DNA of 64,000 bases from Scylla paramamosain (GCF_035594125.1 NC_087157.1:6985001-7049000), one strand, 5' to 3'; shown: positions 38,446 to 59,569, numbered from the stretch's first letter. Program-made: numbers and translations. The notes: generated by a model not told the origin, from the letters alone.

Positions 38446-39208
38446 TCTCCCTCTCTCATGAAGATAAAAACGCTCTCACAGTTTGCAATTTTTTTTAAGG
38501 AAGGGAGTCTCACGCATAACATCAAGCTGACCACCTAATCTCTTTCCAAAGTTACCGAGACATGTTGGAGAGAGACGGTCGGCGGAGGAGGCAAGTTTAG
38601 CATCAGCTGTGGAATGCCATGGAATGTCTTTCAGTATAGACTCGCCCTTTGTCTTCCCAGAGGCTTATTGGTGATCATAAAGAAGTCCTGGGATCAAAAC
38701 AGACGAATGGCATTTGAAGCTATAGAATGGAGCGAAACGAAGCTATGTAGGAGGAGGAGGAGGAGGAGGAGGTAAAAGAAGAAAAAGGAGAGGAGAAAAA
38801 AAAGGAGGAGGAGGAAGACTACAACAACAATGAAGACGAGAATGAGAAGGACGACAAGAATCTTAACAACAATGTAAAAGGAGAAACAAGACAACAGAGA
38901 GGAAAACCACGAAGAAGAGAACGAGGAACGGGGACGACAAAGACAACAATGGCAACGTAAAAGACAACAGCGAAGACGAGGGGAAAAGGACAAGGGCAAA
39001 ACGAGGAGGAGGAGGAGGAGGAGAATGAAGATGAGGAGGAGGAGAAGGAGGTGAAGGATAAAATATGAGGTGGCGATGGTGCTGGGACAAGAAACAAACG
39101 AGGAACGAAGGAACTGCCAACTTCTCTTATATTTCTTTATCTCTTCACGACGATAAATTACGAAGACTGGTGACTGGCGACTTTTAACACCACCACCACC
39201 ATCACTAA

Positions 39209-41530
<2,322 letters not shown>

Positions 41531-41568
41531 TGGAGGGAGGGAGGGAGGGAGGGAGGGAGGAGGGAGTA
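41531..41568 (+). repeat. (GGGA)n, G-quadruplex motif
   Basis: Seven or more GGG runs separated by single A. Confidence 0.85.
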
Positions 41569-41695
41569 GAGGGCAAGATTGATGGAGGTGTGGCGGCCTT
41601 CGTGCGGTGGATGGAGGTGCTATGAAGCCGAGGTAAACAAGTGGACGAGATTGCATGTGAGGGACGAGTTAATGGTTCTTATTAAGTCACGTGTA

Positions 41696-42116
<421 letters not shown>

Positions 42117-42509
42117 ACCAGCATCGATCACTCCTTCCCTAATCAATACAACGTGACATCGCCATTTCAATAATCCCAAAGGTCAGTCGGCCATGCAAGC
42201 AATATCTCTCAACAGCTGTCCAAAAAAAAAAAAAAAAAAAAAACAACAACTGGTGGGGAAGAGGAAAAGGAAACAAATGAAAAGAAATAAAAAAAACAAG
42301 TCGAAATAAAAAGTTAAATTAGTTTCCTCTTTTTTTTTGTGTGTGTATCTCTTTCGAAATTTTTCTTTCACATGTTTGTTTGTACATGTGAATTGCAGGC
42401 AGTGGGTACAGGGAATGCAGTTGCAAGTGCAGTGAGATCAGTCATGATGCCAACAGGTAAACAAGGCACTTCAAAATAAGCCATTCAAGCCGCACACTTA
42501 CTCCACCTC

Positions 42510-42747
<238 letters not shown>

Positions 42748-43253
42748 ATGAGAAAAATTAAGACCATAACAAAATAGATACCTACACGTGGCAGTTCTTT
42801 TTCACGAGAACAAACCGTACCAAGTAAACAAACACTAAGACATAATTAGGAACGAAAGTAAAGGAATGATGCTCTTCCACCCCCCCAAAAAAAAAAAAAA
42901 AAGACAACAGACTAAAGATAAACAGAGAAACTTGACGATAATAATGCGGAAGAAAAAAAAGAAGAAGAGGAGGAGGAGGAGGAAGAGGAAGAAAAGCACG
43001 TTCAAGGAAATAACGAGAAGGAAAGATTGAGGGCGTTACGGAGATGGAGGAGGAGACCAAGCAAAAACCCAAGTAAGACGAAGAGTACGAACAGAACGAA
43101 GAGGAGAAGAAAGGTAAAGAGCAAAAAAGTTGGGAAAGGGAATAGACAGAAAAAAATAATGTGGGATAATGAGAAGCAATGGCTGGGGGAAGATGACGAC
43201 GACGATGAGGATGAGCAGAAGTAGAGCTGGGAGGACGACCATGGAAAAAGAGG

Positions 43254-43540
43254 AGAACAAGGAAGAGGAAGAGGCGGAGAGGAGAGGAGAGGAGAGGAAA
43301 TGAGACGGAAAAAAAAGGGAAGGAAAGGAAGGAAAATTAAATGAAATGAAAGGAAGAGAAAGAAAAGGGAAGGAAGGGAAAGGAAAAGAAGGGAAAGGAA
43401 AAGAAAGAAAAAGAAAGAGAAAAAGAGAAGGAAAGAAAATGAAAGGAAAACGAAAAAAAAGAGGAAAGAAAAGGAAGGGAAAAGTAAGGAACGGAAAGGT
43501 AAGGAAGGGAAAAGAAAGCAAAGGAGAGGAGACAAAACTA
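43254..43540. repeat. Imperfect (GGAAA)n purine tract
   Basis: Pentanucleotide-like GGAAA/GGGAA for about 280 bp. Confidence 0.8.
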
Positions 43541-43573
43541 GGACAATCAAAAGGAAGAAGAAGAGGTGAGGAC

Positions 43574-43656
43574 CATACAAAAGAAAGTAAACAGCAGCAG
43601 ACCTTTTGGCCTCTACTACTAGACTGTTTAATAAAGAAGGAAATAGAAACATGAAC
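43574..43656 (+). repeat. Short dispersed repeat, copy 3
   Basis: AAGTAAACAGCAGCAGACCT, TTTGGCCTCTACTAC, AGACTGTTTAATAAAG and then ATGAACAAGG. The ends AAACAG and CTGTTT are inverted. It follows a 300-bp GGAAA-rich tract. Confidence 0.5.
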
Positions 43657-44039
43657 AAGGATGGATAGTTTGTCGAGACAGGAACATTAATTAGGTGAGT
43701 AGGTCTCGAGAGAAGGAGGAGAAAGGGAAAGGACGAAAAAAAAAGAATAAGGAGGAAGAAGAAGAAGAGGAAAAGATGAGGAGATGAGGTCAAGGAGCCC
43801 CTACAAAACCCCTTCCCATTCCCTACAACCACTCCATGATCCTCAACCTTGCCTCACATCCTCATAGAAAAAAATAATAATAATGCTGAGGAAAAGTATA
43901 AAATGAAGCATAGCATAGAGAAGGCGATGCATCAAAGACTGTTACCTCAGACCCCTTTTTTCGGGCGTGCCTTCTAGAACGAAAGGCCTCTTGTACTGCA
44001 CGAGGAGACGAGAGGCAAGGGGGGTAAAAAGAGGTAGTG

Positions 44040-44469
<430 letters not shown>

Positions 44470-44854
44470 ATATCTGAGCAGACCGTGGGTGGTTTTTCGT
44501 GTCTATCTGCAATGTTCAGTTTTTGCAAGTGTAAAAAGAGAAAAAGGAAAGAATAAGAGAGAAGAATTGTACGTGGTAAAGAAAGTGGTGGTGATGGTGG
44601 TGGTGGTGGTAGTGGTGACGGAGGACATAAAAGGACAATACTCATGTCAACCTTTTTTGTCCTTATCACACCTGTTGTTCATTACCACGCGCACCTCACC
44701 TGTCTGTCTGTCGAGGAAACAGCGTTCTTTGGTGATTATTATTATTACTATTACTATTATTTTTATTACTACCATTGTCATCATCATAATCTGTACAACC
44801 ACATGTCGTTATTATTCGTAAACACGTTATACATTCGTAATTTGATTCACTGGA

Positions 44855-45102
<248 letters not shown>

Positions 45103-45281
45103 GAGGGAGGGGAGGCAAGGCAGAGGTGCACCAGGTGGAGGGCAGGTGCAATTATCGCTCATCACGGAGTAACAAACCTGCAATGGAGCGAAGCAGTCAA
45201 CTTTCCGGCGCCTAATCCAGTCTTACCTCCACACACGAGCACACGCCCACGGCTTTGTCCCCCCACGCTCCTTCACTGACG

Positions 45282-45283
<2 letters not shown>

Positions 45284-45318
<35 letters not shown>

Positions 45319-45401
45319 ACACACGTCATCATTCTCCGTATACAAAACTTTCCTTAATTCTCTTTATACTCACGCATGCTTCCCCTGTTTTTAACACACA
45401 C

Positions 45402-45454
<53 letters not shown>

Positions 45455-45709
45455 AGCCTGAATCTTCCTCACATCCCTGTCTTATAACGCACTCACTTTC
45501 TCCTAACAACTCCAGACCACACTAATTACTGCATTACCATGATTATCTCTGCTCACCACCCTCACTGGCGATCGCTTTCAAGTTGTCGGGTCTCTCGCCA
45601 ACGCCAATGAATTCTACTCAGTGAAAATTCCCATGTAGCCTTTCACTCTGTCATGGTTATTCTGAGATCGATGTAAAGTGGACACCGCGCTAGTTGAGTG
45701 CGGGCCTTC

Positions 45710-45792
<83 letters not shown>
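45284..45792. repeat. (AC)n 45284-45324 and 45393-45453, (GT)n 45713-45792
   Basis: The AC and GT arrays are inverted. Confidence 0.95.
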
Positions 45793-47007
<1,215 letters not shown>

Positions 47008-47307
47008 AGGCCAGATGATCAGGCAGTAAAAGAATACGATTAAGTAGAATACAAAGCAATAAATACGCAAGGTGAGGTTGCCAAATATTCCCTCGAAACA
47101 CGAACTATAAAGAAAGAGTTCAGAGTACGAAGGGAAAAAGAAGAAGAAAAAAGAAAAAAGTCGACAGGATGACACATCGTTCTCAGGCAAATTACAGGAA
47201 AATGATGACGACATGAATTGTATAGGACGAGGAGAATGAAAAAAAGAAGAAAAAAAATAAGAGGAGAAAGAGGAGAAGAGAGACGAGAAAAGACGCAAAA
47301 GAACAAA

Positions 47308-47356
47308 AAAGAATAACAAAAAACAGCATATCAGTTGGTCCTTAAGGGCTGTTTGT
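47308..47356 (+). repeat. Short dispersed repeat, partial copy 4
   Basis: AAACAGCATATCAGTTGGTC, CTTAAGGGCTGTTTGTGAAG. The AAACAGC/GCTGTTT inverted ends are clear. It also follows a GAAA-rich stretch. Confidence 0.45.
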
Positions 47357-47460
47357 GAAGAGGAGGAGGAGGAGGAGGACGAGGAGAAGTGCCCATACAA
47401 CATTAAGGGCTTGGCTTCTAACAAAAGATAACGCTCATCAATAAACAAAATGAGCTAATA

Positions 47461-48830
<1,370 letters not shown>

Positions 48831-48978
48831 AAATGACGGACGAAGAGACACGCGACAGAAGAACCGGAAGGAACAAAGGTGGCACGAAGGAATGCATCAC
48901 GTATTTCATCAGTGGACACGAGTCTGTACCCAAACTCCTGAAGACAGAGAGAAAAAAAAAATCGCTCTTATGGTCTTC

Positions 48979-48980
<2 letters not shown>

Positions 48981-49057
<77 letters not shown>

Positions 49058-49097
49058 CAAGAAAACAAAGCTTATAAAGAGGAAAGGGGTAAAGGGA

Positions 49098-49177
<80 letters not shown>

Positions 49178-49355
49178 AATGGAGAAAAGTAAGATGTAGC
49201 GAGGGAAGATGAATGGAGGACAGGAATAATACCAAAAACCACTAAAGGACGAAATAGGAAGATGAAGATGAGGAGCAGGAGGAGGAGAAGCAGGAGAATA
49301 AGAGCAATTATGAAGGGAATGGAAAGTAGGAAAGATACACGAAAGACTGAAAGAA

Positions 49356-49388
<33 letters not shown>
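48981..49388. repeat. (AG)n 48981-49053, (GT)n 49101-49172, (CT)n 49359-49388
   Basis: Three arrays. Confidence 0.95.
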
Positions 49389-49390
<2 letters not shown>

Positions 49391-50568
49391 ATACTCCACA
49401 TCACAACTCTCTCCACAACTCGAATCAGCTCTTCTTCAGGACCTGCACAGCCACCTCCTGCAAACCTTCATCACCATAAGACCTTTCCTTTCACCGAGAA
49501 GCGGGACCATAAAACACAACACCTGTTTCAATAACCTTCTTCACCTGTCGTACCTGGGCATGCCTTGCGAACACACCTTTAGTATTTCCAACACGAGCAT
49601 CGTCTATGGTTTCATTGCAAGGAGATGAAATATAACACTTCATTGTATACTGTTATATCTGATCTTGTTCCTCCCTCTAATAATTGTAACAGAAGGTACA
49701 ATGTAGGTTTTATAATGAGTAACACCGCTATTATCGTGAAATATAACATCGTATAGCCGTGTCATATTTTACCTCCTCCCTCCTTCTTCTCTTCTTCCTC
49801 CTTTTTGCAGTATAAGTTATAATGTAGATCTTATAATGAGCACCACGATTAAAGCCATGAAATATAAGTATAACACCGTATAGAGTCATATATTTAACCT
49901 GTTCCGCTTCTCCCTAATCTTCTTTGCAGCGAAAGGCACGATACAAATCTGGTAATGAGCTGCGCCACTGCCACCACGAGTTCCAGCAGAGAATCAGGCT
50001 CGTATACGCCGCATTATAGCGTCTTGTTTATATATACAAGCACGTTCCTGCCTCCAGTGGTCTACAATTAACGAGGGTGGAGCATAAAGACGCTTCAGGG
50101 AAAGGAAAACCGTGAACATTTTTTCCTTCCAGTTTTTCCTCGTAAAGGTGAGTGAGTAAAGGAGCGAACATGAATAGAGATTTTCAGATCCTAAGACTTG
50201 GTAGATGTTAGTAAAGTTTAGCATCTAGTACTTTTTTTTTATCTTAAGGGAAAAATCAGGTTTCTACTTATTCATCTCTTTCTTCTTTTCTTCTTCGTCA
50301 GAGGATTAATGGGAACCTTCCTAGGATGATCAAGGGGAGGGAGACGTGAGATAGCGTGATGAGAGAGACGGTAAGAGAATATTAAGCTGTGCATCACCTG
50401 ACAGTCTGGCCAGGGAAAGATGAACACGGGAAGGTCTTTTAATCACCTGTCCTACGCTCTTTAGAGACGCTTAGAGGATGAGAGACAGGAGGAAGACGAA
50501 AGAGGACAGAGGGAGGAGAAAAGGAAAGAAAAGGAGAGAAGGAACGTACATCTTGCTCTTCTATCTCC

Positions 50569-50572
<4 letters not shown>
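49389..50572. other. Unique DNA without recognised gene
   Basis: Two loosely similar segments at 49645-49760 and 49805-49900 (TATAATGTAG.T.TTATAATGAG, GAAATATAA) suggest an old duplication of about 150 bp. Confidence 0.45.
50133..50147 (+). other. Candidate 15-nt micro-exon or recursive splice site
   Basis: The sequence CATTTTTTCCTTCCAG is a good acceptor ending at 50132. It is followed by 15 bases (TTT TTC CTC GTA AAG) and then GTGAGTGAG, a strong donor. The segment could be an in-frame micro-exon encoding FFLVK. Alternatively the whole pyrimidine run ending CGTAAAG|GTGAGT acts as one juxtaposed acceptor and donor. Confidence 0.15.

Positions 50573-50602
<30 letters not shown>
50573..50602. 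repeat. (AC)n
   Basis: Short array. Confidence 0.92.
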
Positions 50603-50605
<3 letters not shown>

Positions 50606-50719
50606 TAAGACACAAAAATGACTGACTGAATACTAATTTTATGCCACGGAAAGCGTAATTTGGCACCGGATATCGAACTGTTTAAGAAAGATTTGACATG
50701 GGGAAAAAATTGAAAGGCT

Positions 50720-50755
50720 GCCTGTCAATTTCCTTTCATTCAGGTAAGGGAGCGT
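50720..50755 (+). other. Candidate recursive splice site
   Basis: The tract CAATTTCCTTTCATTCAG runs straight into GTAAGGGAG at 50743/50744, again a strong acceptor fused to a strong donor. It is on the opposite strand to the coding exon, so it would belong to another transcript or be fortuitous. Confidence 0.3.
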
Positions 50756-50801
50756 GAAGGCCACAGGTGAATAGAAAGGTACAGACGCTTCTCTCTCTAT
50801 G

Positions 50802-51000
50802 GTCCGTATCCCTAAACGTTTTATTTTTTTTCCTCCTATCATGACTATTTTCAAACGCCACAGAGATGATCAGGCGAATTCCTATGAGTGTTTTTCCCAC
50901 TAATGATAAAGAATTCGTGTTAATCTATCGCTAGAAACAGAAAAAAAAAACATTCAAAACCCTAATAACTTCCTTGAGATCCTGTTTCGTCGCCTCAAAC
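50802..51000 (+). repeat. Dispersed repeat, copy B
   Basis: It begins GTCCGTATCCCTAAACG, continues CACAGAGATGATC, TGAGTGTTTTTCCCACTAAT and GATAAAGAATTC, and ends near AAAACCCTAATAACTTCC, a match to the tandem unit of copy C. It lies 58 bp past the splice-like junction at 50743. Confidence 0.65.
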
Positions 51001-51629
51001 GTTGTAACCGCTTGCCTTAATAAATACTTTCCCTAGATTGTACTGGAAGTTTTCGGGATTTTCAAAAGGTGTTTTCATAATCCTGCACCACGGATAAAAA
51101 CAAAAAAAAAAAAAAAAACCCGATTAATCATTTCTGTTTCTTCTGAAAGTACTCCGTATGACAGAACAAAGCGTTTAAGAACACTTGGCCGCATTAAACA
51201 GTTATTGTAAGAGACCGAAAGATTTTAGAATACCGTCTTTCATCCTGCCCACCCTCGCTGATGTCTGGCCCGGTGGAGTGGTGAGGCCAGGAGCTGTACC
51301 GCGGCTGTTAAGGGGCATACGTAATTTCCTATCGGGAGCCATAGCCAAACATTGTAATCGGTAGTCATGGCAACGCGACCCTCTATTCTGAAGGCTACCT
51401 CGACCACTCTCCTGTATATTCATTCTTTCATTCCTCCTTCCCTCTCTTCCCTTCCCTCGGCTCCCTTCCCTCCTTGCCTCCTGTACATCTTTTCTCCCCA
51501 TCACCGAGTCTTTCAGGATAATTCGCCTCTCAGAATCGTCAATTTCACGTTATCTTCGCCTCCCCACCCCGTCGCTAACTGTTGCCTGGCTCTATAGCAG
51601 TCTGACGTGGTGGTGAGACTTGTGATGCG

Positions 51630-52680
<1,051 letters not shown>

Positions 52681-52802
52681 TGCTCATGTTACTACTTGTA
52701 CGTCCTGCTGCTGTTAAAACTGTTGCTGCTACTACCACTATTACTGCAAATGGTGTTACCGTTGCTACTGGTGATTCTACTATTCCTCCATTAATTAGGA
52801 TA

Positions 52803-52826
52803 ATGATGATGATGATAATAATAATC

Positions 52827-52882
<56 letters not shown>

Positions 52883-52976
52883 AACAACAATAACAATAAT
52901 AATACTGATAAAAGTAGAAGAAAAGAAGAGGAGAGAGAAAAATCCTAAGAACACAGTAGTTGTAGTAGTAGTAGTG

Positions 52977-53013
<37 letters not shown>

Positions 53014-53046
53014 CAGTAGTAGTAGCTGCGGTAGTAGCAGTAGTAC
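52803..53046. repeat. (AAT)n 52803-52877 and imperfect (AGT)n 52962-53046
   Basis: Two trinucleotide tracts. Mixed CTG/CTA trinucleotides also occur upstream at 52680-52790. Confidence 0.93.
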
Positions 53047-53411
53047 CAACAGTACCAACGATAGCAGGGTTGGTAATAATGGAAGAGCAGTAGATGTTAT
53101 CACTCACCCACACCACGCCAAGCCACGCCACACCACACGTGACATGCACACCCACACAGGCGGTGCGGAAAGCGGAAAGGGGCGCAGACAGAAAGAAAGA
53201 TGAGTACTTAGTGGCGACGCCTAGACCGATGCGGGAGGGACATGGGGAGGGAAGGGGAGGGGGAGAAGGTACCAGAGGGAAGAGAGACGGGTGACGCAAT
53301 TATCGATCAGTAACACCACAAAGAAGCAATCGTGTTCTATCGTGACATCACCGTGACGTCACACATTCGACCGCCAGTCAGCTAAGCGCATTAGGGAAGT
53401 AATACAACCTA

Positions 53412-53890
53412 TGCCTGTATTCCTAAGCGCTCCGGGTTCTCGTAATGACCACACTCAAGGCCTTGAGATGATTATTCAAGTTCTCATGGTCATTTTATCC
53501 CATTGACGATGCAGAATCCTTGTCAAATCTTCACTAGAATCATGAAAACACACTTGAAAAACCGCAATAACTTCCAATAACCAAAATTCTCGTCAAACTT
53601 CCAACATAATCACGAAAACACTATTGAAAACACAAATAACTTCCATTTATCAGAGGTCTTGTAAAACTTCTAATAGAATCACGAAAACACTCTTGAAAAA
53701 CCCCAATAACTTTCACTAATCATAACCACTTTCAAACATTCACTGGAATCAAGAAAACACTCCAGGAAACCCTAATAGCCTCCACTAATCAGGATCCTTG
53801 TCAAACCTTCACTAGAATAATAAAAAAAATAAATAAATAAATAAAAAAAATACCCTTGAAAACCCTAACCTAACTTCCACTAGTCCCAAT
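53412..53890 (+). repeat. Dispersed repeat, copy C, with internal 70-bp tandem array
   Basis: The head TGCCTGTATTCCTAAGCGCT resembles the heads at 761 and 50802. From 53522 a unit of 69-70 bp recurs five times (starts 53522, 53592, 53661, 53731, 53800). Each has TCAAAC.TTC.A, AGAATCA.GAAAACAC, TTGAAAA and AATAACTTCCA. The fifth unit is split by an (AAAT)n run. Confidence 0.75.
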
Positions 53891-54166
53891 AATTCCTCGA
53901 AAAAAAAAAAGACGCAAAAAAATTGAATGCAGTTCCTAATCTACCTAGACTTCTATTTTTTACCCCTTTGTCTACTTCAACTGCTCTTCTTACTGCCGCT
54001 ACGCTACGTCCTCCACTTCGCCACCATAATATCAGACGGAGATCCAATCCTATCGCCGGTGTCTACCAAGGCATGAACAGGAAGAAGATAAGTGGATGAT
54101 GAGTTGATCATTGATGGAGACTCGAATACCACGTCGTCTGGGTGAGTTATTTCGAGATGCATTTTT

Positions 54167-56080
<1,914 letters not shown>

Positions 56081-56083
56081 AAG

Positions 56084-56086
<3 letters not shown>

Positions 56087-56161
<75 letters not shown>

Positions 56162-56542
56162 AACTCGATATCACAATACCAGCACGTAGGCAATAATTCA
56201 CACAAGCAAGGAGAAAATATTGGGTCTCCAGGTGAGCAGGTTGCTGTGTTGTGTGCCAGGGAGGAATGAAGACGAAGTACGTGGCGGAAGGTTAATGCGG
56301 AGCTCCCTGTTATGAATGGTGGTGATAAGTAGTGTGTGCTTCTTGTCAAACAACACGCAGTATAAAACTATCGTGAAAGGCAACAAAGGGGGAGTTTCTT
56401 TTTATATGTGTGTGTGTATGTGTATGTGTTTTATTGTTTTATTATGTGTCACTCTTATGGCCACTTGTGCTGAAATGGGTGTTTTTTTTTTCTTTTGTAG
56501 GACTGTGTCTCTGTTTATGCCTCTCTTCAACCATCATCACTG

Positions 56543-56613
<71 letters not shown>
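56087..56613. repeat. (CT)n 56087-56160 and 56546-56613
   Basis: Two arrays. Confidence 0.95.
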
Positions 56614-56616
<3 letters not shown>

Positions 56617-57048
56617 CTTTTCCTTTATCCTATCACTGCCATTTTCACTATCTCTTCTGTTTTTCTTCCTTTATCCTTCTTACCACCATCACCACTCTCA
56701 CCATCTCTTGTCCCTCTCCTCTTTGTCCTTGCTACCACCATCACCACTCTCACTATCTCACGTGTGTCTCTCCCTTCATCCTTCCTGCCACCATCAACAG
56801 TCACTACCAGCACCACCACTTTCCTTAACATTTTTTGCCATCCCGTCCCCCCACCCTAACAAGTCACCTCCATCGCATCCACACTGGAAGGCACTCAGGT
56901 TAACAAAGCCAGCGAGTGTAACAAAATTAACATTACACGAACACCACAGCCCTAGGATGAGTATTACATAGTTTTATCATTATAACTGCTACAGCCACCT
57001 CTGCCACCGCCGCTGCCGTCATACTGCAACAAGTTACTTACTTCTTGG

Positions 57049-57105
57049 GGTGTGTGTGTGTGTGTGTGTGGGAGGGAGACACACACACACACACACACAC
57101 ACACA
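57049..57105. repeat. (GT)n and (AC)n facing each other
   Basis: GT 57049-57070 and AC 57079-57105 are separated by nine bases (GAGGGAG core), an inverted pair. Confidence 0.9.
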
Positions 57106-58300
57106 GGTAGTACATTTCATGAGCACCCTCCCTCCCTCTATGTACTGTTTACCACCACTAAAAACGACATCCCAAAAACAGACTTCATTTCGTACTGTAC
57201 TCAACATTTTCTGTGTGTATGGTGCCTTCCCTACACAACCACCACACCACACCACACCACACCACAATCAACACCCTCACATGGTCCTACACTGCCTCCC
57301 ACAACACCAACACCAACTGACAGACCACTAGTGTCAGCACCCTTCACAGAGCACACATCATCGTCCACTACTTGAGAGTCCACCAGCGTCTCACCAGCAG
57401 CACCACCAGCACCTGAGTCAGCACCACCGCAACACACCACTTCCGGAACACTGCAGCTTAGGGGAAGGAAGAGCAGGGACAATGCGGCAGAGTAGCGCCA
57501 GAGACAGTTCTTTTAAAAGCAGAGAGTGACGGGACTTCCTGACGATGTGACTGCACGCGACTATCTTGACCGGAAGTAACTCGGTGGAAACGCGATCGTA
57601 TTGAGCGCAAATAACTCATTGAAAAATATATGCAGGTAAAGACACGATAAATACCAGAGACAAGTCGATAAGGTTGAGTCCTGCATGCATCGTTTAACTT
57701 TACTTTTACATAACAATCCAAGTCTCCGTAACACCACGTGACTCGGGGTGTGTTGCTGTGCTCCTGTAGTCGTTGCCTTGCTGTCCAGGCGATGAGGAAC
57801 AAGGTAGAGGGTGTACAGGCCGGGATGTGGATTGGCAAGGCCCCATGCAGTGTGGGTGACGCGGGGACGTGGTGGCCAGCGCGTCGCCGGGTGCCGCGGA
57901 GGACCCTCACTCACCGACACACACCCGCACACTACCTCTCGCTCCACGCTGCCCCTCCCTCCCTCCACTACTCCCTCCCGCAACTCCTCTACCTCATCCC
58001 TCCACCCACCTACGCTCGTCCCGAATATTTTGTAACATCCCTATCTCTTACCTCTCCTTGTTATCCCCCGCCACTATTCATTCCCTTACTCCTACCAATT
58101 TCCCTCCCCTCCTTCCCTCCCTCCCTCTCTTCTCCCTGTCAGGTATCCTTCTGCCATTCAATCAGATCCTTTCTCCTGCCTCCTTCGATACACTTTCTTC
58201 TACAAGTTTTTCTAAGGTACGGAACACATTTCATATTTCAAGTTCTAATGTTAAGAAAGGAAAGTCTGAAATAATCTGAAACGGAGAGAAAACTTTGAAA
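57106..58300. other. GC-richer unique DNA, no confirmed exon
   Basis: 57230-57960 is GC-richer. Plus and minus frames of 74-178 codons overlap and none shows a domain. A minus-strand donor-like GTCG|GTGAGTGAG lies near 57915. Confidence 0.4.
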
Positions 58301-58301
58301 A

Positions 58302-58303
<2 letters not shown>

Positions 58304-58398
<95 letters not shown>
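58304..58398. repeat. (CT)n
   Basis: One interruption near the end. Confidence 0.95.
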
Positions 58399-58658
58399 GT
58401 CACGGAAATCAATTAGCTCAACAGGGTTTGAGAGTCTAAGCTTATCGTCCGGATAATTATTACAATGTCGCCGACAGAAAAGTGATCGAAGTGGCGCGCG
58501 GCACAGGAAAGGCTGGGAGGGAGAAAAAATACAGGAATATCAGACACGTGGAAAAATGTCGAATGAAATTGCTAGGGGAAACATATGAAGAGGAAGAGAA
58601 GGAGAAGGAATATAAAAGTGAATGCTAAGTACGTGTATAATAGCTGATGGGAATTGCT

Positions 58659-58976
58659 GGAGGAGGAGGAGGAGGAGGAGGAGGAGGAGGAGGAGGAGGA
58701 GGAGGAGGAGGAGGAGGAGGAGGAGGAAGATAAAAAGAAGAAAGAACAACAACAACAACAAAAACAACAAAAACAAAAACAACAACAAACAACAACAACA
58801 ACAAGTAGAAGGAAAAAAAAGTGGACAGCAATGACGACAAAGACGGCAACGACGAAAACAAAAGAGAGATAAGGAAAATAATATATTTAGGCAGTGAAGG
58901 TTAAGTGTGATGCGGCGAGGACGAGAGCATGTACGTACGTAAGAGGAGGAGGAGGAGGAGGAGGAGGAGGAGGACG
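58659..58976. repeat. (AGG)n 58659-58728, (AAC)n 58746-58804, (AGG)n 58943-58976
   Basis: Three trinucleotide arrays. Confidence 0.94.
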
Positions 58977-59326
58977 AGGCACTAGGTGGAAACAAGGTGC
59001 CTCAGATCCCCCGTCAAAGCATTAATGAGGTCGCCACTTCAACCGGGGACGTGAGAGGACGGCCAGGGCGGCGCCACCACTGGAGCCGCCTCGGGAGGGA
59101 ACAAACTAAATTACACCTTTATCCTCTTCACCTTCCTCTCCCCCTCCTTACATTATCACCATTATCTGCTTCTCCTTCCTCGTCCTGGTCCTCCTCCTTC
59201 TCTTCATCTCCAGGCATTCACATCCAAGGAAGCAAGTTAAGTTTTTTTCTTTGCCTCGTGTTTTTCTTCTTTAAGCAATTATTTTCAAAGTCTTGGGTTT
59301 ACCTAAAATCGTTGGCAACACAAAAA

Positions 59327-59569
59327 GGAGGAGGAGGAGGAGGAGGAGGAGGAGGAGGAGGAGGAGGAGGAGGAGGAGGAGGAGGAGGAGGAGGAGGAGG
59401 AAGAGGAGGAGCAGAAGGAGGAGGAGGAGAGGACAAACAGAAAAAAAGAAGACAAAAGTTGTGGTAAAAGAGACAACTTTTTTTCAAACCTTCATTTGTG
59501 GCTTTGTTAGTTGGTCTTTCTTTAACGTTATCCATTTGTCTCGCTTGTTTTGCTTCCCCTCCACTGACC

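Noticed and set aside
43002..43832. 276-codon Phe/Leu/Ser frame on the minus strand
   Set aside because: A composition effect of the GGAAA-rich tract. It looks like membrane segments but has no domain, and another minus frame is open too.
45190..45280. Donor-like GTGGAG|GTAAGAC on the minus strand
   Set aside because: The upstream sequence is (TG)n without a pyrimidine tract, so no exon can be delimited.
53522..53870. Regular 70-bp units considered as a CRISPR array
   Set aside because: The units are directly tandem without unique spacers, and the DNA is eukaryotic in character.
53998..54142. Possible exon ending TCTGG|GTGAGTTA
   Set aside because: The donor is good, but no frame stays open from a credible acceptor to it.
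57231..57482. Val/Gly-rich minus frame and Thr/Pro-rich plus frame
   Set aside because: Low complexity from CAC/ACC trinucleotides, and the plus frame has an internal stop.
57738..58274. 178-codon plus-strand frame, with a 140-codon minus frame over it
   Set aside because: The first half is GC-rich but shows no domain and the second half is polypyrimidine. Overlapping frames on both strands argue against coding.
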